Below are positions 1 through 7,801 of a DNA stretch of 64,000 nt, piece by piece; the stretch's first letter is position 1; each line of letters opens with the position of its first letter. The stretch spans positions 16,428 to 80,427 of the forward strand of contig URKQ01000015.1 of NCBI GenBank assembly GCA_900548455.1, in the 5' to 3' direction. This stretch comes from an uncultured Clostridium sp. Lineage in GTDB: Bacteria > Bacillota > Clostridia > Clostridiales > Clostridiaceae. The position numbers and the translations under genes are program-made. The notes below the pieces were generated by a model, which searched no databases, had not been told where the DNA came from, and worked only from the letters and a program-made list of their open reading frames with translations.

Positions 1-242
1 TAATTATATATACCATAGGTTAGTTCTTCCTTCTTAACATTTTCATATCTTTTTTTAATAACACCATTATCTACATCATCATAATCATTATTAGTTACAT
101 TTTTAGAAGAAACTTTTATAGCTGCATCAATCAATTCCTTCTCAGACACACTGCCATTATCACTTTTAGCTCTATCTTTTCCACATCCCGTAAATAATGT
201 CATTGTAATAACACACAAAAATATAGTAATCCATTTTTTCAA
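1..242 (-). CDS. Lipoprotein, 3' end outside window
   Basis: This is the N-terminal part of a secreted lipoprotein of unknown function; the C-terminus lies beyond the window. The sequence shows Lys-Lys, a hydrophobic stretch of about 16 residues and a lipobox ending Leu-Phe-Thr-Gly-Cys, so it should be lipidated and held on the outer face of the membrane. I prefer a TTG start because GGGGTGAT lies at normal distance from it. An ATG two codons upstream would sit directly against that site. It is divergent from the two-component system, with about 150 bp between them. No domain is recognised in the visible 80 or so residues. Confidence 0.6.
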   Translation of the reverse strand, partial: MKKWITIFLCVITMTLFTGCGKDRAKSDNGSVSEKELIDAAIKVSSKNVTNNDYDDVDNGVIKKRYENVKKEELTYGIYN

Positions 243-342
243 CTGCATCACCCCAAAATTAATATTCAACAACAAGTTTAACATATATTGTATTTTTATT
301 CAATTATATGGTCGATTAAACCTTATCTTTTGCTTTCTGAAA

Positions 343-375
343 ATTAAACTTCATTTAAGGTTGGTATGATATACT
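343..375 (+). promoter_or_regulatory. Promoter with putative response-regulator box
   Basis: TTCATTT followed 13 bases later by TATACT, preceded by TG (extended -10 form), lies upstream of the response regulator. The same TTCATTT-13-TATA(A/C)T arrangement occurs upstream of the VTC operon near 18.58 kb. There is no good -35, which fits activator dependence. The predicted RNA start falls almost at the ribosome-binding site, so the -10 assignment is tentative. Confidence 0.45.
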
Positions 376-394
376 TACAATGGAGGTGATGCTT

Positions 395-1075
395 ATGAGG
401 CTACTTTTAGCTGAAGATGAAAAAGAACTCTCAAATGCACTTGTTGCAATTTTAAAGCATAATAATTATTCTGTTGATGCAGTATATAATGGCCGTGATG
501 CCTTAGATTATTTAGAAGATGGAAATTATGATGGAGCAATATTAGATATAATGATGCCAATTTTAGATGGAATATCAGTCTTAAAGAAAATACGAGAAAA
601 AGGAAATCAAATCCCAATACTAATGCTAACGGCTAAATCTGAAATAGATGATAAAGTTTTAGGCCTTGATTGTGGTGCCGACGATTATCTTACTAAACCT
701 TTTGCTACAAAAGAACTTCTTGCAAGAATTAGAGCTATGACTAGACGTCAAGGGGAAATGACAGATAGTATCTTATCCTTTGGAAATATAACTTTAGATA
801 GATCAACTTATGAACTTAAAGGTCCAAAAAGTTCTTTTAAACTTGCTGCAAAAGAATTTCAAATGTTAGAAATGCTCATGGTAAACCCCTGTCATGTAAT
901 TTCTACTGAAAGATTTATGGAGAAAATATGGGGATATGATGCTGAAACAGAAATAAATGTAGTATGGGTATACATTTCTTATTTAAGAAAGAAACTTTCT
1001 ACAATTAATTGTAATGTACAAATTAAGGCTACAAGAAATGTTGGATATTCTTTGGAGGAAAATAATGATATATAA
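395..1075 (+). CDS. OmpR/PhoB-family response regulator
   Basis: DNA-binding response regulator of 226 residues. The receiver domain spans about residues 1-115, with acidic E7/D8, phospho-acceptor D51 in the LDIMMP motif, T79 and K101 in the TKPF motif. A winged-helix output domain of the PhoB/OmpR type follows to the end. I chose the ATG at 395 because GGAGGTGATG precedes it at normal spacing; an upstream in-frame ATG at 380 overlaps that site. It overlaps the sensor kinase gene by 11 bases, so the two are surely co-expressed. The shared promoter box suggests that it controls itself and the VTC-DUF4956 operon 18 kb away. Confidence 0.95.
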   Translation: MRLLLAEDEKELSNALVAILKHNNYSVDAVYNGRDALDYLEDGNYDGAILDIMMPILDGISVLKKIREKGNQIPILMLTAKSEIDDKVLGLDCGADDYLTKPFATKELLARIRAMTRRQGEMTDSILSFGNITLDRSTYELKGPKSSFKLAAKEFQMLEMLMVNPCHVISTERFMEKIWGYDAETEINVVWVYISYLRKKLSTINCNVQIKATRNVGYSLEENNDI

Positions 1076-2288
1076 ACTTCAACGTAAATTCATTTTAATT
1101 TCAATGATCTCAGTTTTTATTGTTTTATCTGCAATAACAGGGTTTATAAATATATCTAACTATATTAATATAAATAAAAATGCCTCAAGAACAATAGATT
1201 TGATCTTAGAAAACGGAGGCCAATTTCCAAAGCATCCTAAAAATAAAGATGACTTTAAACCCTTATCACCAGATAACTCACCAGAAGCTCCATTTTCTAC
1301 AAGATTTTTTACAGTTTCAACTGATGAATCTGGTGAAGCTGAAGCTATAAATACTGGAAATATTGCAGCTATATCTACTAGTGAAGCTGCCACCCTTGCT
1401 AAAGAAATATCTAAAATTGGTAAAGCTACAGGTTTTAAAGATGTATATAAGTATAAGATATCTAAAATAGGAGATAAAAATCTTGTTATTTTTCTTGATT
1501 GTAGTAGAGAGCTTTATACTCTTAAAATGTTTTTAATAAATAGTACCTTTGTGGCAGTAGGGGGTTTTTTAGCCGTTTCTGTACTAATAATCATTTTTTC
1601 AAAAGTTGCAGTTCGTCCTGTAGCTATAAGTTATGAAAAACAAAAAAGGTTCATAACCGATGCTGGTCATGAACTAAAAACTCCTCTTTCTATAATACTT
1701 GCAAATACTGAAGTCCTTGAAATGACATCTGGAGAAAGCGAATGGACTAGAAGTATCAAGAATCAAGTTGACAGGCTTTCTTCTCTTACTTCTCAACTTG
1801 TTACATTAACTAGAATGGAGGAATCAGAGCATGTATTTTCTATGGTAGACTTCTCCTTATCCGATGCCGTTTTAGAAACCGCTGAATCTTTTGTTTCTTT
1901 AGCTAATTCTCAATCAAAATCTATAAATATGAATATATCTAAGAATATTTCTTTTATTGGTGATGAACAATCAATAAGGCAACTCCTATCCATCTTACTA
2001 GATAATGCAATAAAATATTCTACTGATAATGGAGAAATTACTATATCTTTAAATATACATGGTAAGCATCCAATACTTACTGTTTCAAACCAAACTGAAA
2101 ATTTATCTAAAGATAACTTAGAATTATTCTTTGAAAGATTTTATAGAGCTGATGAATCAAGAAATAGTGAAAAAAGTGGTTATGGTTTAGGCTTATCTAT
2201 TGCAAAAGCAATTGTAGATACTCATAAAGGGAAAATTTCAGCTACCACTTATGATAATAAAACTCTAAATATAACTGTTCAATTATAA
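1065..2288 (+). CDS. Sensor histidine kinase
   Basis: Membrane sensor kinase of 407 residues, partner of the preceding regulator. Order: transmembrane segment about residues 9-29, an extracellular sensor region of about 125 residues with a Pro/Asp-rich stretch, a second membrane segment about 156-179, a HisKA dimerisation helix with phospho-acceptor H202 (AGHELKTPL), then a HATPase domain with LLDNAIKYS (N box) and YGLGLSIAK (G box). No HAMP domain is evident between membrane and kinase. The ATG at 1065 follows GGAGG and overlaps the end of the regulator gene. The signal is unknown; the link to a polymer-binding lipoprotein operon suggests a cell-envelope cue (inference). Confidence 0.95.
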   Translation: MIYKLQRKFILISMISVFIVLSAITGFINISNYININKNASRTIDLILENGGQFPKHPKNKDDFKPLSPDNSPEAPFSTRFFTVSTDESGEAEAINTGNIAAISTSEAATLAKEISKIGKATGFKDVYKYKISKIGDKNLVIFLDCSRELYTLKMFLINSTFVAVGGFLAVSVLIIIFSKVAVRPVAISYEKQKRFITDAGHELKTPLSIILANTEVLEMTSGESEWTRSIKNQVDRLSSLTSQLVTLTRMEESEHVFSMVDFSLSDAVLETAESFVSLANSQSKSINMNISKNISFIGDEQSIRQLLSILLDNAIKYSTDNGEITISLNIHGKHPILTVSNQTENLSKDNLELFFERFYRADESRNSEKSGYGLGLSIAKAIVDTHKGKISATTYDNKTLNITVQL

Positions 2289-2293
2289 GTAAT

Positions 2294-2328
2294 AAGAGCC
2301 ATCTGCCGAATATGCAGGTGGCTCTTTA
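2294..2328. terminator. Bidirectional terminator
   Basis: AAGAGCCA and TGGCTCTT form an extended stem (with TCTGC/GCAGG inside) between convergent genes, with T-rich sequence on the plus side and A-rich on the other. It separates the sensor kinase from the minus-strand DUF2089 gene. Confidence 0.8.
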
Positions 2329-2340
2329 TATTTGAATCCT

Positions 2341-2703
2341 TTAATCCTTTAATTTATTAATTGCTTCATCAACGGAAATATCTCCATTTTCAAGGGCCTC
2401 TAAAATGTCCTTAGCTCCTTGCTTAACTTTAGTATCTTTTGCAGAATAACCTAAACTTTCAATAACCTCATCTAATTTTGCTCTTACCGTTGGATATGAA
2501 ATTCCCATTTCTCTCTCTACTTCTTTTATACTTCCCCTACACCTTATAAAGGTTTCTATAAAATATAATTGTTCATTGCTTAGATAATCAAATTTAGACA
2601 ACTCAAATTCATTATCAATAACCGTATTACAACTATCACATTTTAATCTTATTGCTTTAAGTTTATTAGTACATACCGGACAACGACTTAATAGCTTGTA
2701 CAT
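2341..2703 (-). CDS. DUF2089 family Zn-ribbon/HTH protein
   Basis: Small cytoplasmic protein of 120 residues. The N-terminus has two Cys pairs (CPVC and CDSC) forming a zinc ribbon. A helix-turn-helix region follows with the sequence REMGISYPTVRAKLDEV, typical of DUF2089 proteins thought to be transcription regulators. The C-terminal ~35 residues are acidic and helical. It stands alone, convergent with the two-component system. The target is unknown; DNA binding is inferred from the fold. Confidence 0.85.
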   Translation of the reverse strand: MYKLLSRCPVCTNKLKAIRLKCDSCNTVIDNEFELSKFDYLSNEQLYFIETFIRCRGSIKEVEREMGISYPTVRAKLDEVIESLGYSAKDTKVKQGAKDILEALENGDISVDEAINKLKD

Positions 2704-2837
2704 AAAACCCCTCCAATCTTCAATTATAACTTACATGTTTTCAATCCAATTGTAAAGAGTTTCATTAAAGATTTTAATACTATTCTTAACTTCTTATTAT
2801 CTTTTACCTATAATAATACATATCTTTAAGCCACATA

Positions 2838-3308
2838 TTAATTTAAAGACATACTTTTAATGTTATTATTAAAATCAAATCGATATATACACTCGTGTGT
2901 TTCCCCTTCTAACCTCATATCATTATCTTCTGGTAACTCCACTATTTCATCTAAAATCCCGCCTGCAAATTCACAAGTCTTTCTTGAAGCATAATTATTA
3001 GGATTACAAGTAATAATTAAATAGTCCATGTGGTGCTTTCTTGCAAGTTTAAATAAAAGAATACATGCCTTACCTGCGAAATGATGCCCACGATATTCTT
3101 CATCTATTTCATATCCTATATTTCCACCATAATATACATTTTCATTATAACCAATACGCAAATCACATTTTCCAACTTTTGTTCCTTGTTTATCACAAAT
3201 ATAAAAATGATATGCTGGGAGCCAGTTTCTCTCTAGGTCACCCTCAACAGTCTTTTCTAAACTAAGAAAAATCTCATCATCTTTAAGAAAATCCGTATTA
3301 TAAAACAT
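2838..3308 (-). CDS. GNAT-family N-acetyltransferase
   Basis: Acetyltransferase of 156 residues using acetyl-CoA. The acetyl-CoA loop is visible as EEYRGHHFAGKA, preceded by the beta strand GGNIGYEID, and the late part NYASRKTCEFAGG matches the alpha4-beta7 region of the RimJ-like group. A strong GGAGGGATGA site precedes the ATG. The substrate cannot be read from the sequence. It begins the accessory block in which most genes are lone GNATs. Confidence 0.85.
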   Translation of the reverse strand: MFYNTDFLKDDEIFLSLEKTVEGDLERNWLPAYHFYICDKQGTKVGKCDLRIGYNENVYYGGNIGYEIDEEYRGHHFAGKACILLFKLARKHHMDYLIITCNPNNYASRKTCEFAGGILDEIVELPEDNDMRLEGETHECIYRFDFNNNIKSMSLN

Positions 3309-3349
3309 AAGTCATCCCTCCTAAAAATTAATTATCTCTATGGTAAAAG

Positions 3350-3598
3350 CTAAGCAAGTATTAACTCCATGGGAGTAAATAAAATCCCTTGAAACTCTTG
3401 TTGTACTCCTAAGTCCTTAAACCCAATTGAATGATAAAATGGAACAGCATATGGAGATGAATTTAATCTTATACTATCTACTCCATTTTCTTTAAGAATT
3501 GAAATAACTTCATTGAATAATTTACTTGCAATACCTTTTCTATGATAGATGATGCCATCTTTTTCATTTTTCTCCAAACAATTTAATAATTCTTCCAT
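3350..3598 (-). pseudogene. Chimeric fragment: DUF3795-type tail joined to GNAT C-terminus
   Basis: An 82-codon ORF made of two unrelated pieces. Residues 1-23 (MEELLNCLEKNEKDGIIYHR onward) match the C-terminal part of the Cys-rich protein at 6746-7120, and the match continues upstream to the stop codon of the next gene. From about residue 24 (KGIASKLFNEVI) it is the second half of a GNAT enzyme, from the acetyl-CoA loop through the PFYHSIGF motif. The GNAT N-terminal half is absent. The join lies in the short stretch coding H-R-K/E-G-I, present in both parents. It is probably non-functional, though it has a start codon and could be translated. Confidence 0.8.
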
Positions 3599-3620
3599 AC
3601 CAGACCTCTGAATAAATGTT

Positions 3621-4235
3621 TTACTCTGACCAATTCATCTGCTCATCTGTTATTCCCTGTTCTTTACATTTACTCATAACATAGTTTTTCTCTTTAAAAT
3701 TGCCTATTTGATATTTTAAAACCAAATCACGAAATACAATATACTTAATATTGTTATTCTTAAAATCTACAAACCAATTTCCTCCAAGTTTCTCATTGTT
3801 AATCATAATCTTAGAAAACTTTTCTGGTAAATCAATCACGTTGGAGGAAAATGTAATCGCCGTCCAATAACGTGGTATATTGTTTGTTTTCCACAATTCT
3901 ATTTTATGGATATTAAGACAATCTAAAATAGCTTCATCCTCTATACTTTCTTTAATTACCAATCCCTCATAGATCCCATCAAGTTTAGATTCTACAGAAC
4001 AACTGCATGTTTGATTATCTTTTATCGCATCAATTATCAATTCGTCTTTTAATAGTACATCAATAGATACTCCAAAAATTTTACTTAATAACAATATCTT
4101 TTCTGTTTCAGGTAGTGATATGTCCATCTCCCATTTTGAAATGCATTGCCTACTTACCGAACATTTTTCAGATAATATTTCCTGTGACATCCCATATTTA
4201 TTTCTTAAAAACTGTATCTTTTCTGAAAGTTTCAT
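3621..4235 (-). CDS. XRE-family regulator with C-terminal domain
   Basis: Protein of 204 residues. Residues 1-65 form a lambda-repressor-type helix-turn-helix (KYGMSQEILSEKCSVSRQCI, KWE, ending near the VLLKDEL motif). The last ~105 residues form a separate domain rich in aromatic residues (ELWKTNN, RYWTAI, NWFVDFK, YIVFRDLVLKY, DEQMNW). I have seen similar stand-alone clostridial proteins but know no function for them. The start follows an AGGTGATG site. The stop codon lies exactly where the DUF3795-like fragment begins, so the 3' end sits at a recombination junction. Confidence 0.8.
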   Translation of the reverse strand: MKLSEKIQFLRNKYGMSQEILSEKCSVSRQCISKWEMDISLPETEKILLLSKIFGVSIDVLLKDELIIDAIKDNQTCSCSVESKLDGIYEGLVIKESIEDEAILDCLNIHKIELWKTNNIPRYWTAITFSSNVIDLPEKFSKIMINNEKLGGNWFVDFKNNNIKYIVFRDLVLKYQIGNFKEKNYVMSKCKEQGITDEQMNWSE

Positions 4236-4399
4236 CTTACTTACATCACCTTTCCACTTTGATAAAGTTATAATAACAAAACCTTTAATATGTTTCTACC
4301 AACTTCAAGGTGCTTTTACGCAACTTAATACTTATTTTAAAATATTTACTGATCAACTCTCATATAATATTTATTTATAATAAAATTTAAATATAAACT

Positions 4400-5458
4400 T
4401 TATATATTTACCATATGAATATGGTTATGGAAATCTAAGTTATTATGCTTATGTGTATGGTTTTCTGATTCACCTTCATGAGTATGCAAGTGACAATGTA
4501 TATGAGTATGTTCATGAACGTGTACTAAATTACCATGGCTATGTTCATGAGTATGAATATGCTCATGTTTATGATTATGCTGTAAACCAATATTATCTTT
4601 AACCATGATAACTGTGCTAACAATCATAATTACTAATGCTACATAAAACTGTATTGCAGGTCTTTCTCTAACTAATATCATACTAAAAGCAACTCCTAAG
4701 AAAGGAGCAACTGAGTAATAGGCACTTGTCTTTGCAGCTCCTAAATCCTTTTGAGCCATGATATAGAAGTTAATACTAAGTCCATATGCAACAAATCCCA
4801 ATACCAAAACTGATATTACCCAATTAAGTGCAGGGATATTTTCTCCAAGTATCAATGCTACAATAAAACTTCCTAATCCAGAAAAACAACCTTTTATAAT
4901 TACAATCTCTTCTGAACTCTTATTACTAATCATTTTTGTACAATTATTCTCAAATCCCCAACATACACAAGCTCCAAAAACGAATAACGAACCTTGATTA
5001 AATACAAATGCTCCATTTCCCTCAAAACTAAGTATTACACTTGCTATTGTCACAAGTCCGATAGCAAACCACAATTTTTTAGAAACTACTTCTTTGAAAA
5101 TAACCAAAGCAATCAATGAAGTTGCTACTATTTCAAAGTTATTTAGCAAGGATACGTTGGCAGCGTTTGTTTTACTAATACCAAACATTAAAAGAACTGG
5201 TGCAATGATATCTAGTATCACCATTGCAACCGTATATGGTAATTCCTTCCTAGTTAATGGCTCCTTCTTCTGTTCTTTTCCTATTGACTTACTTATAAAT
5301 ACATATAACATCATTCCGATACCTGCTCCCAAGTAAAGGAATGCTGCCATCATTGTAGCATTTACATGTCTTAACAATAGTTTTGATAAAGGTATATTTA
5401 TGGCATATAGTGATGCTGCTAGTATTGCAAATGCTGTGGCAACATTCTTTTTCTTCAT
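4400..5458 (-). CDS. EamA/DMT-type transporter with His-rich C-tail
   Basis: Membrane protein of 352 residues with about ten hydrophobic segments arranged as two EamA repeats (drug/metabolite transporter superfamily). The typical end of the transporter falls near residue 293. After it comes a cytoplasmic tail of about 55 residues with more than 20 His arranged as HxH and HTHEH repeats, plus one Cys. Such tails in other transporters bind zinc or nickel, so metal sensing or buffering is a fair inference; the core family usually exports metabolites. A conserved rrn-leader-like motif lies just upstream at 5523-5548. Confidence 0.85.
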   Translation of the reverse strand: MKKKNVATAFAILAASLYAINIPLSKLLLRHVNATMMAAFLYLGAGIGMMLYVFISKSIGKEQKKEPLTRKELPYTVAMVILDIIAPVLLMFGISKTNAANVSLLNNFEIVATSLIALVIFKEVVSKKLWFAIGLVTIASVILSFEGNGAFVFNQGSLFVFGACVCWGFENNCTKMISNKSSEEIVIIKGCFSGLGSFIVALILGENIPALNWVISVLVLGFVAYGLSINFYIMAQKDLGAAKTSAYYSVAPFLGVAFSMILVRERPAIQFYVALVIMIVSTVIMVKDNIGLQHNHKHEHIHTHEHSHGNLVHVHEHTHIHCHLHTHEGESENHTHKHNNLDFHNHIHMVNI

Positions 5459-5522
5459 ATAATAACTTCACCTCTAACTCATAAAAATATTCTAATTTAT
5501 CTTACTTACTAAATTTCAATAT

Positions 5523-5548
5523 CCACTATTCAATTTTCAAAGAACAAC
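5523..5548 (-). repeat. Short copy of rrn-leader-like repeat
   Basis: Contains ACTATTCAATTTTCAAAGAA (plus-strand reading), also found at about 8313 and 44004. On the minus strand it reads TTCTTTGAAAATTGAATAGT, like the sequence found ahead of clostridial rRNA genes. Here it lies between DUF3788 and the EamA gene. Only this core is shared; the flanks differ from the two longer copies. Confidence 0.65.
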
Positions 5549-5560
5549 CTTAAGTGATAA

Positions 5561-5980
5561 TTACCTTCTTTTTTTATTTGGTTTTTTCTTTATAAATAAT
5601 AATTTTTCTATATCTGTGATCACTGTGCTATTTATTATATCTAAATATAACCATTTCCCGTCATGATACTGGTGAGTATTATCATAAAAATCATTAATAT
5701 ATTCAGAGAAATCCTTCCTTGAATTTTCAAATTTTTCTCGTTCATTCTTTCCCAATATAATTAAAATTCTCATACCTTTGTCTCTGGGATACAACGCACA
5801 AAATGTTTTTCCACTCTTACGATATTTTAATTCAAAAGCACCTGTTTTCCCGCCATTATCCCATAGCATATCCATATCATAATTATCCTTAATGAAGTTA
5901 TTAATGGCACACCAAGTTTTAAATACATCCTCTTCCATTAATTGATTCAATTCTTCTTCTGTTGGTACTTTCTCAAGCAT
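5561..5980 (-). CDS. DUF3788 domain protein
   Basis: Cytoplasmic protein of 139 residues resembling DUF3788: an N-terminal helix with tryptophan (FKTWCAINNFI), a central beta region (GGKTGAFELKYRKSGKTFC, YPRDKGMRILIILG) and the sequence HDGKWLYLDI near the end. The family has no established reaction; the fold suggests a small-molecule-binding sheet (inference). The start overlaps, in another frame, a GNAT fragment whose reading runs 34 bases into this gene, so translation of the two may be coupled. The C-terminus is very basic (KKKPNKKRR). Confidence 0.75.
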   Translation of the reverse strand: MLEKVPTEEELNQLMEEDVFKTWCAINNFIKDNYDMDMLWDNGGKTGAFELKYRKSGKTFCALYPRDKGMRILIILGKNEREKFENSRKDFSEYINDFYDNTHQYHDGKWLYLDIINSTVITDIEKLLFIKKKPNKKRR

Positions 5981-6123
5981 AAGAATATCCCCCTTTTTTC
6001 AATTGTAATGTTTTCTAACAGTTCATCTGATATTATTCCTTTATATGCTTTTTTCCATGAACTTGAATGTATTTGTGCCAATTTTCTCACATCACTAATA
6101 TCAGCATATCTAACTTTAAACAT
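5947..6123 (-). pseudogene. GNAT N-terminal fragment
   Basis: A 58-codon ORF whose first ~46 residues (RYADISDVRKLAQIHSSSW, AYKGIISDELL, ITIEKR) are the unmistakable N-terminal third of a GNAT enzyme. It lacks the acetyl-CoA loop and everything after. It then runs out of frame into the DUF3788 start region and stops. Its ATG overlaps the end of the intact GNAT upstream by 8 bases. I read it as the remnant left when DUF3788 DNA replaced the rest of the gene. Confidence 0.75.
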
Positions 6124-6664
6124 AATATTCCCCCGTTAACTTCTCTTGCAAAGTATTCTTCATAAACTCCATATCACAAGCAAGAATATCAACCGGTAGC
6201 CTTTCACGCATCTGGTATTCAGTATCAATGACATTAAATCCAAGCTTTCTATAATATGAATTAGAAGAAGAATTATGAAAATTGTATACTATAGCCTTTC
6301 TTGAACCAAGTTCTAAAAATTCATCCAAAACCTTATCCATCAACATTAGAGATATGCCTTTTTTTCGATGCTGCTTATACACCCATAACCCATTTATCTC
6401 CATACCTGCTTCTGGCTCATCCCTTGACTCAACAAAACTAGCAAATATAACACCTAGCATCTTCTCATTCTCAAATGCACCATATAAAATACGCATGTCA
6501 TTATTTTCATCTGCCCTCTGCATCCATTCTGTCCAAAATTTAAATTCTACCTCAATATTCATTTGATTATCAGAAAGCCCAGCCAGTTCTTCTGGCCAGC
6601 AAAGTGCTTTTAGAACCATTGCCTCATGCATATCTGCTAGAGTTAATTTGCGTATTAAAATCAT
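6116..6664 (-). CDS. GNAT-family N-acetyltransferase
   Basis: Acetyltransferase of 182 residues. The acetyl-CoA loop is VYKQHRKKGISLMLMDKVL, and the C-terminal part YNFHNSSSNSYYRKLGFNVI is the usual GNAT end with a catalytic-type Tyr. The N-terminus (LADMHEAMVLKALCWPEEL) resembles a group with a longer alpha1-alpha2 region. The substrate is unknown. The downstream GNAT fragment overlaps its stop by 8 bases. Confidence 0.85.
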   Translation of the reverse strand: MILIRKLTLADMHEAMVLKALCWPEELAGLSDNQMNIEVEFKFWTEWMQRADENNDMRILYGAFENEKMLGVIFASFVESRDEPEAGMEINGLWVYKQHRKKGISLMLMDKVLDEFLELGSRKAIVYNFHNSSSNSYYRKLGFNVIDTEYQMRERLPVDILACDMEFMKNTLQEKLTGEYYV

Positions 6665-6745
6665 TATGCTTCCTCACTTTCAAGTTTCTATTTATTCAAT
6701 AATTGAATTTTTTAATATTTTAATTTTAAAATGAATTTTTATAAA

Positions 6746-7120
6746 TTATCTTATTCCAGTTCTTATAAATTCTATTAATTTTTCTACATCATCAAAATCA
6801 TCATAATCTCCATTTATTCCTTCTCTATGATAGATGATGCTATCTTTTTCATTTTTTTCTAAGCAATTTAATAATTCTTCCATACCATACCTCTGAATAA
6901 ATGTTTTAAATCCTAATGGTTTTATCTTTTTTAATAATCCCTTGCTACATTCTTCAGAACATAGATAGCACCCATCAATTCCTTTTTCTATTGAACATTT
7001 TCGATTTTCACACCAAGCTTTATCTGGACATTCTCCTGAACTACACCCCATACATTTTGAATTTTCAGAACATAGGCAACAAGCTAGTCCACACCTTGCA
7101 ATCCCCAATTCTCTTTTCAT
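6746..7120 (-). CDS. Cys-rich DUF3795-like protein
   Basis: Protein of 124 residues with about 15 Cys in the first 70: GLACCLCSEN, CMGCSSGECPDKAWCEN, GCYLCSEECSKG. This is the pattern of DUF3795-type metal-binding proteins, likely binding zinc or an Fe-S cluster (inference). I start at MKREL because GGAGGGG precedes it; an upstream in-frame ATG has no such site. The C-terminal part (MEELLNCLEKNEKDSIIYHR) recurs as a displaced fragment at 3538-3620, so this locus is probably the parent of that chimera. Confidence 0.75.
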   Translation of the reverse strand: MKRELGIARCGLACCLCSENSKCMGCSSGECPDKAWCENRKCSIEKGIDGCYLCSEECSKGLLKKIKPLGFKTFIQRYGMEELLNCLEKNEKDSIIYHREGINGDYDDFDDVEKLIEFIRTGIR

Positions 7121-7189
7121 TAATATCCCCTCCAAAATTATCATTATTATATTATAATTCTACAATGTGTTACTCTTACCAATTATTCA

Positions 7190-7272
7190 TAACATAGTTC
7201 ATCTTATCAGGCTTAAATATATTAGAAATAGCCTCCGCTACTATAGACATTTCTTCAAGATGTTTAATATAT
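7190..7272 (-). pseudogene. HIT-protein internal fragment
   Basis: About 83 bases nearly identical to part of the HIT gene at 8704-9150. They code for HLEEMSIVAEAISNIF plus flanking residues, equal to residues 60-83 of that protein. The HIT start, the catalytic His triad and the tail are absent. It is fused to the end of the truncated NTF2-like fragment. Confidence 0.85.
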
Positions 7273-7497
7273 ATTTTCAACATGCCCCAAGCACCATTCA
7301 ACATCTCCTGTTCCAACAACCAATGTATCATCATCATCCCAGAAAAGTTCATCTATAAAACTGTCTTTTAAAGTGATATCTCTTTTTGCATATCCATTTT
7401 GAAATTTAATTAAGGTATCCCTAACACTACGCTGGACTTCTTCGTTTGCATTTCCCCTGCCAAAATCTCTTCTCTCTTTACTCCAAATATTCATCAT
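7264..7497 (-). pseudogene. Truncated NTF2/SnoaL-like protein
   Basis: A 77-codon ORF beginning with an alpha-helical region (RSVRDTLIKFQNGYAKRD) and the sequence ELFWDDDDTLVVGTGDVEWCLG, characteristic of the first half of SnoaL/DUF4440-like proteins (NTF2 fold). The family is normally about 120-150 residues, so the second half of the barrel is missing. The break is where the HIT fragment begins. Upstream sequence resembles the intergenic repeats near 8.56 and 10.85 kb, so the promoter may survive. Confidence 0.65.
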
Positions 7498-7574
7498 TGT
7501 TCCTCATTTCTTTCATTAAATTCATAAAAATATAATTTCACATATTGTATTGTTGTACAACTACGATCCAAATA

Positions 7575-7625
7575 TAAAAACCTATTTAAACATTTAAAAT
7601 TCTTCTGCTAATTTATGTTTTTAAA
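7575..7625. repeat. Intergenic repeat copy 1
   Basis: The stretch CCTATTTAAACATTTAAAAT and what follows is similar to 8559-8620 (ACTTAAACATTTAAAATTAT) and 10855-10915. All three lie upstream of minus-strand genes or remnants, so they may hold a shared promoter region. The rest of 7498-7801 holds only this repeat and the hairpin at 7707; I see no gene. Confidence 0.5.
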
Positions 7626-7706
7626 AAACCTCAACAACAAATTTCTATTTTATCAAGCTGTTTATTAATAAACTGGTTCGTACAATCGTTGAATTCCGAA
7701 AATAAA

Positions 7707-7743
7707 AAATACCGTATATTCAGTTTTGAATAATACGGTATTT
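7707..7743 (-). terminator. TACCG-type hairpin terminator, copy 1
   Basis: AAATACCGTAT and ATACGGTATTT pair, with an inner ATTCA/TGAAT helix, one bulged A and a four-base loop. On the minus strand a T-rich run follows, so it can end the HIT gene at 7802-8209. It is one of five related hairpins (also 12597, 52110, 52589, 60256), all at minus-strand 3' ends. Confidence 0.75.
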
Positions 7744-7801
7744 CCTACGATTTAATATTTAATTTTTTTCATAATATATTACGATGTAAAAGATAATAAT
7801 C

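Noticed and set aside
4236..4399. Hidden gene between XRE and EamA genes
   Set aside because: Only AT-rich sequence with no ribosome site or recognisable coding pattern on either strand.
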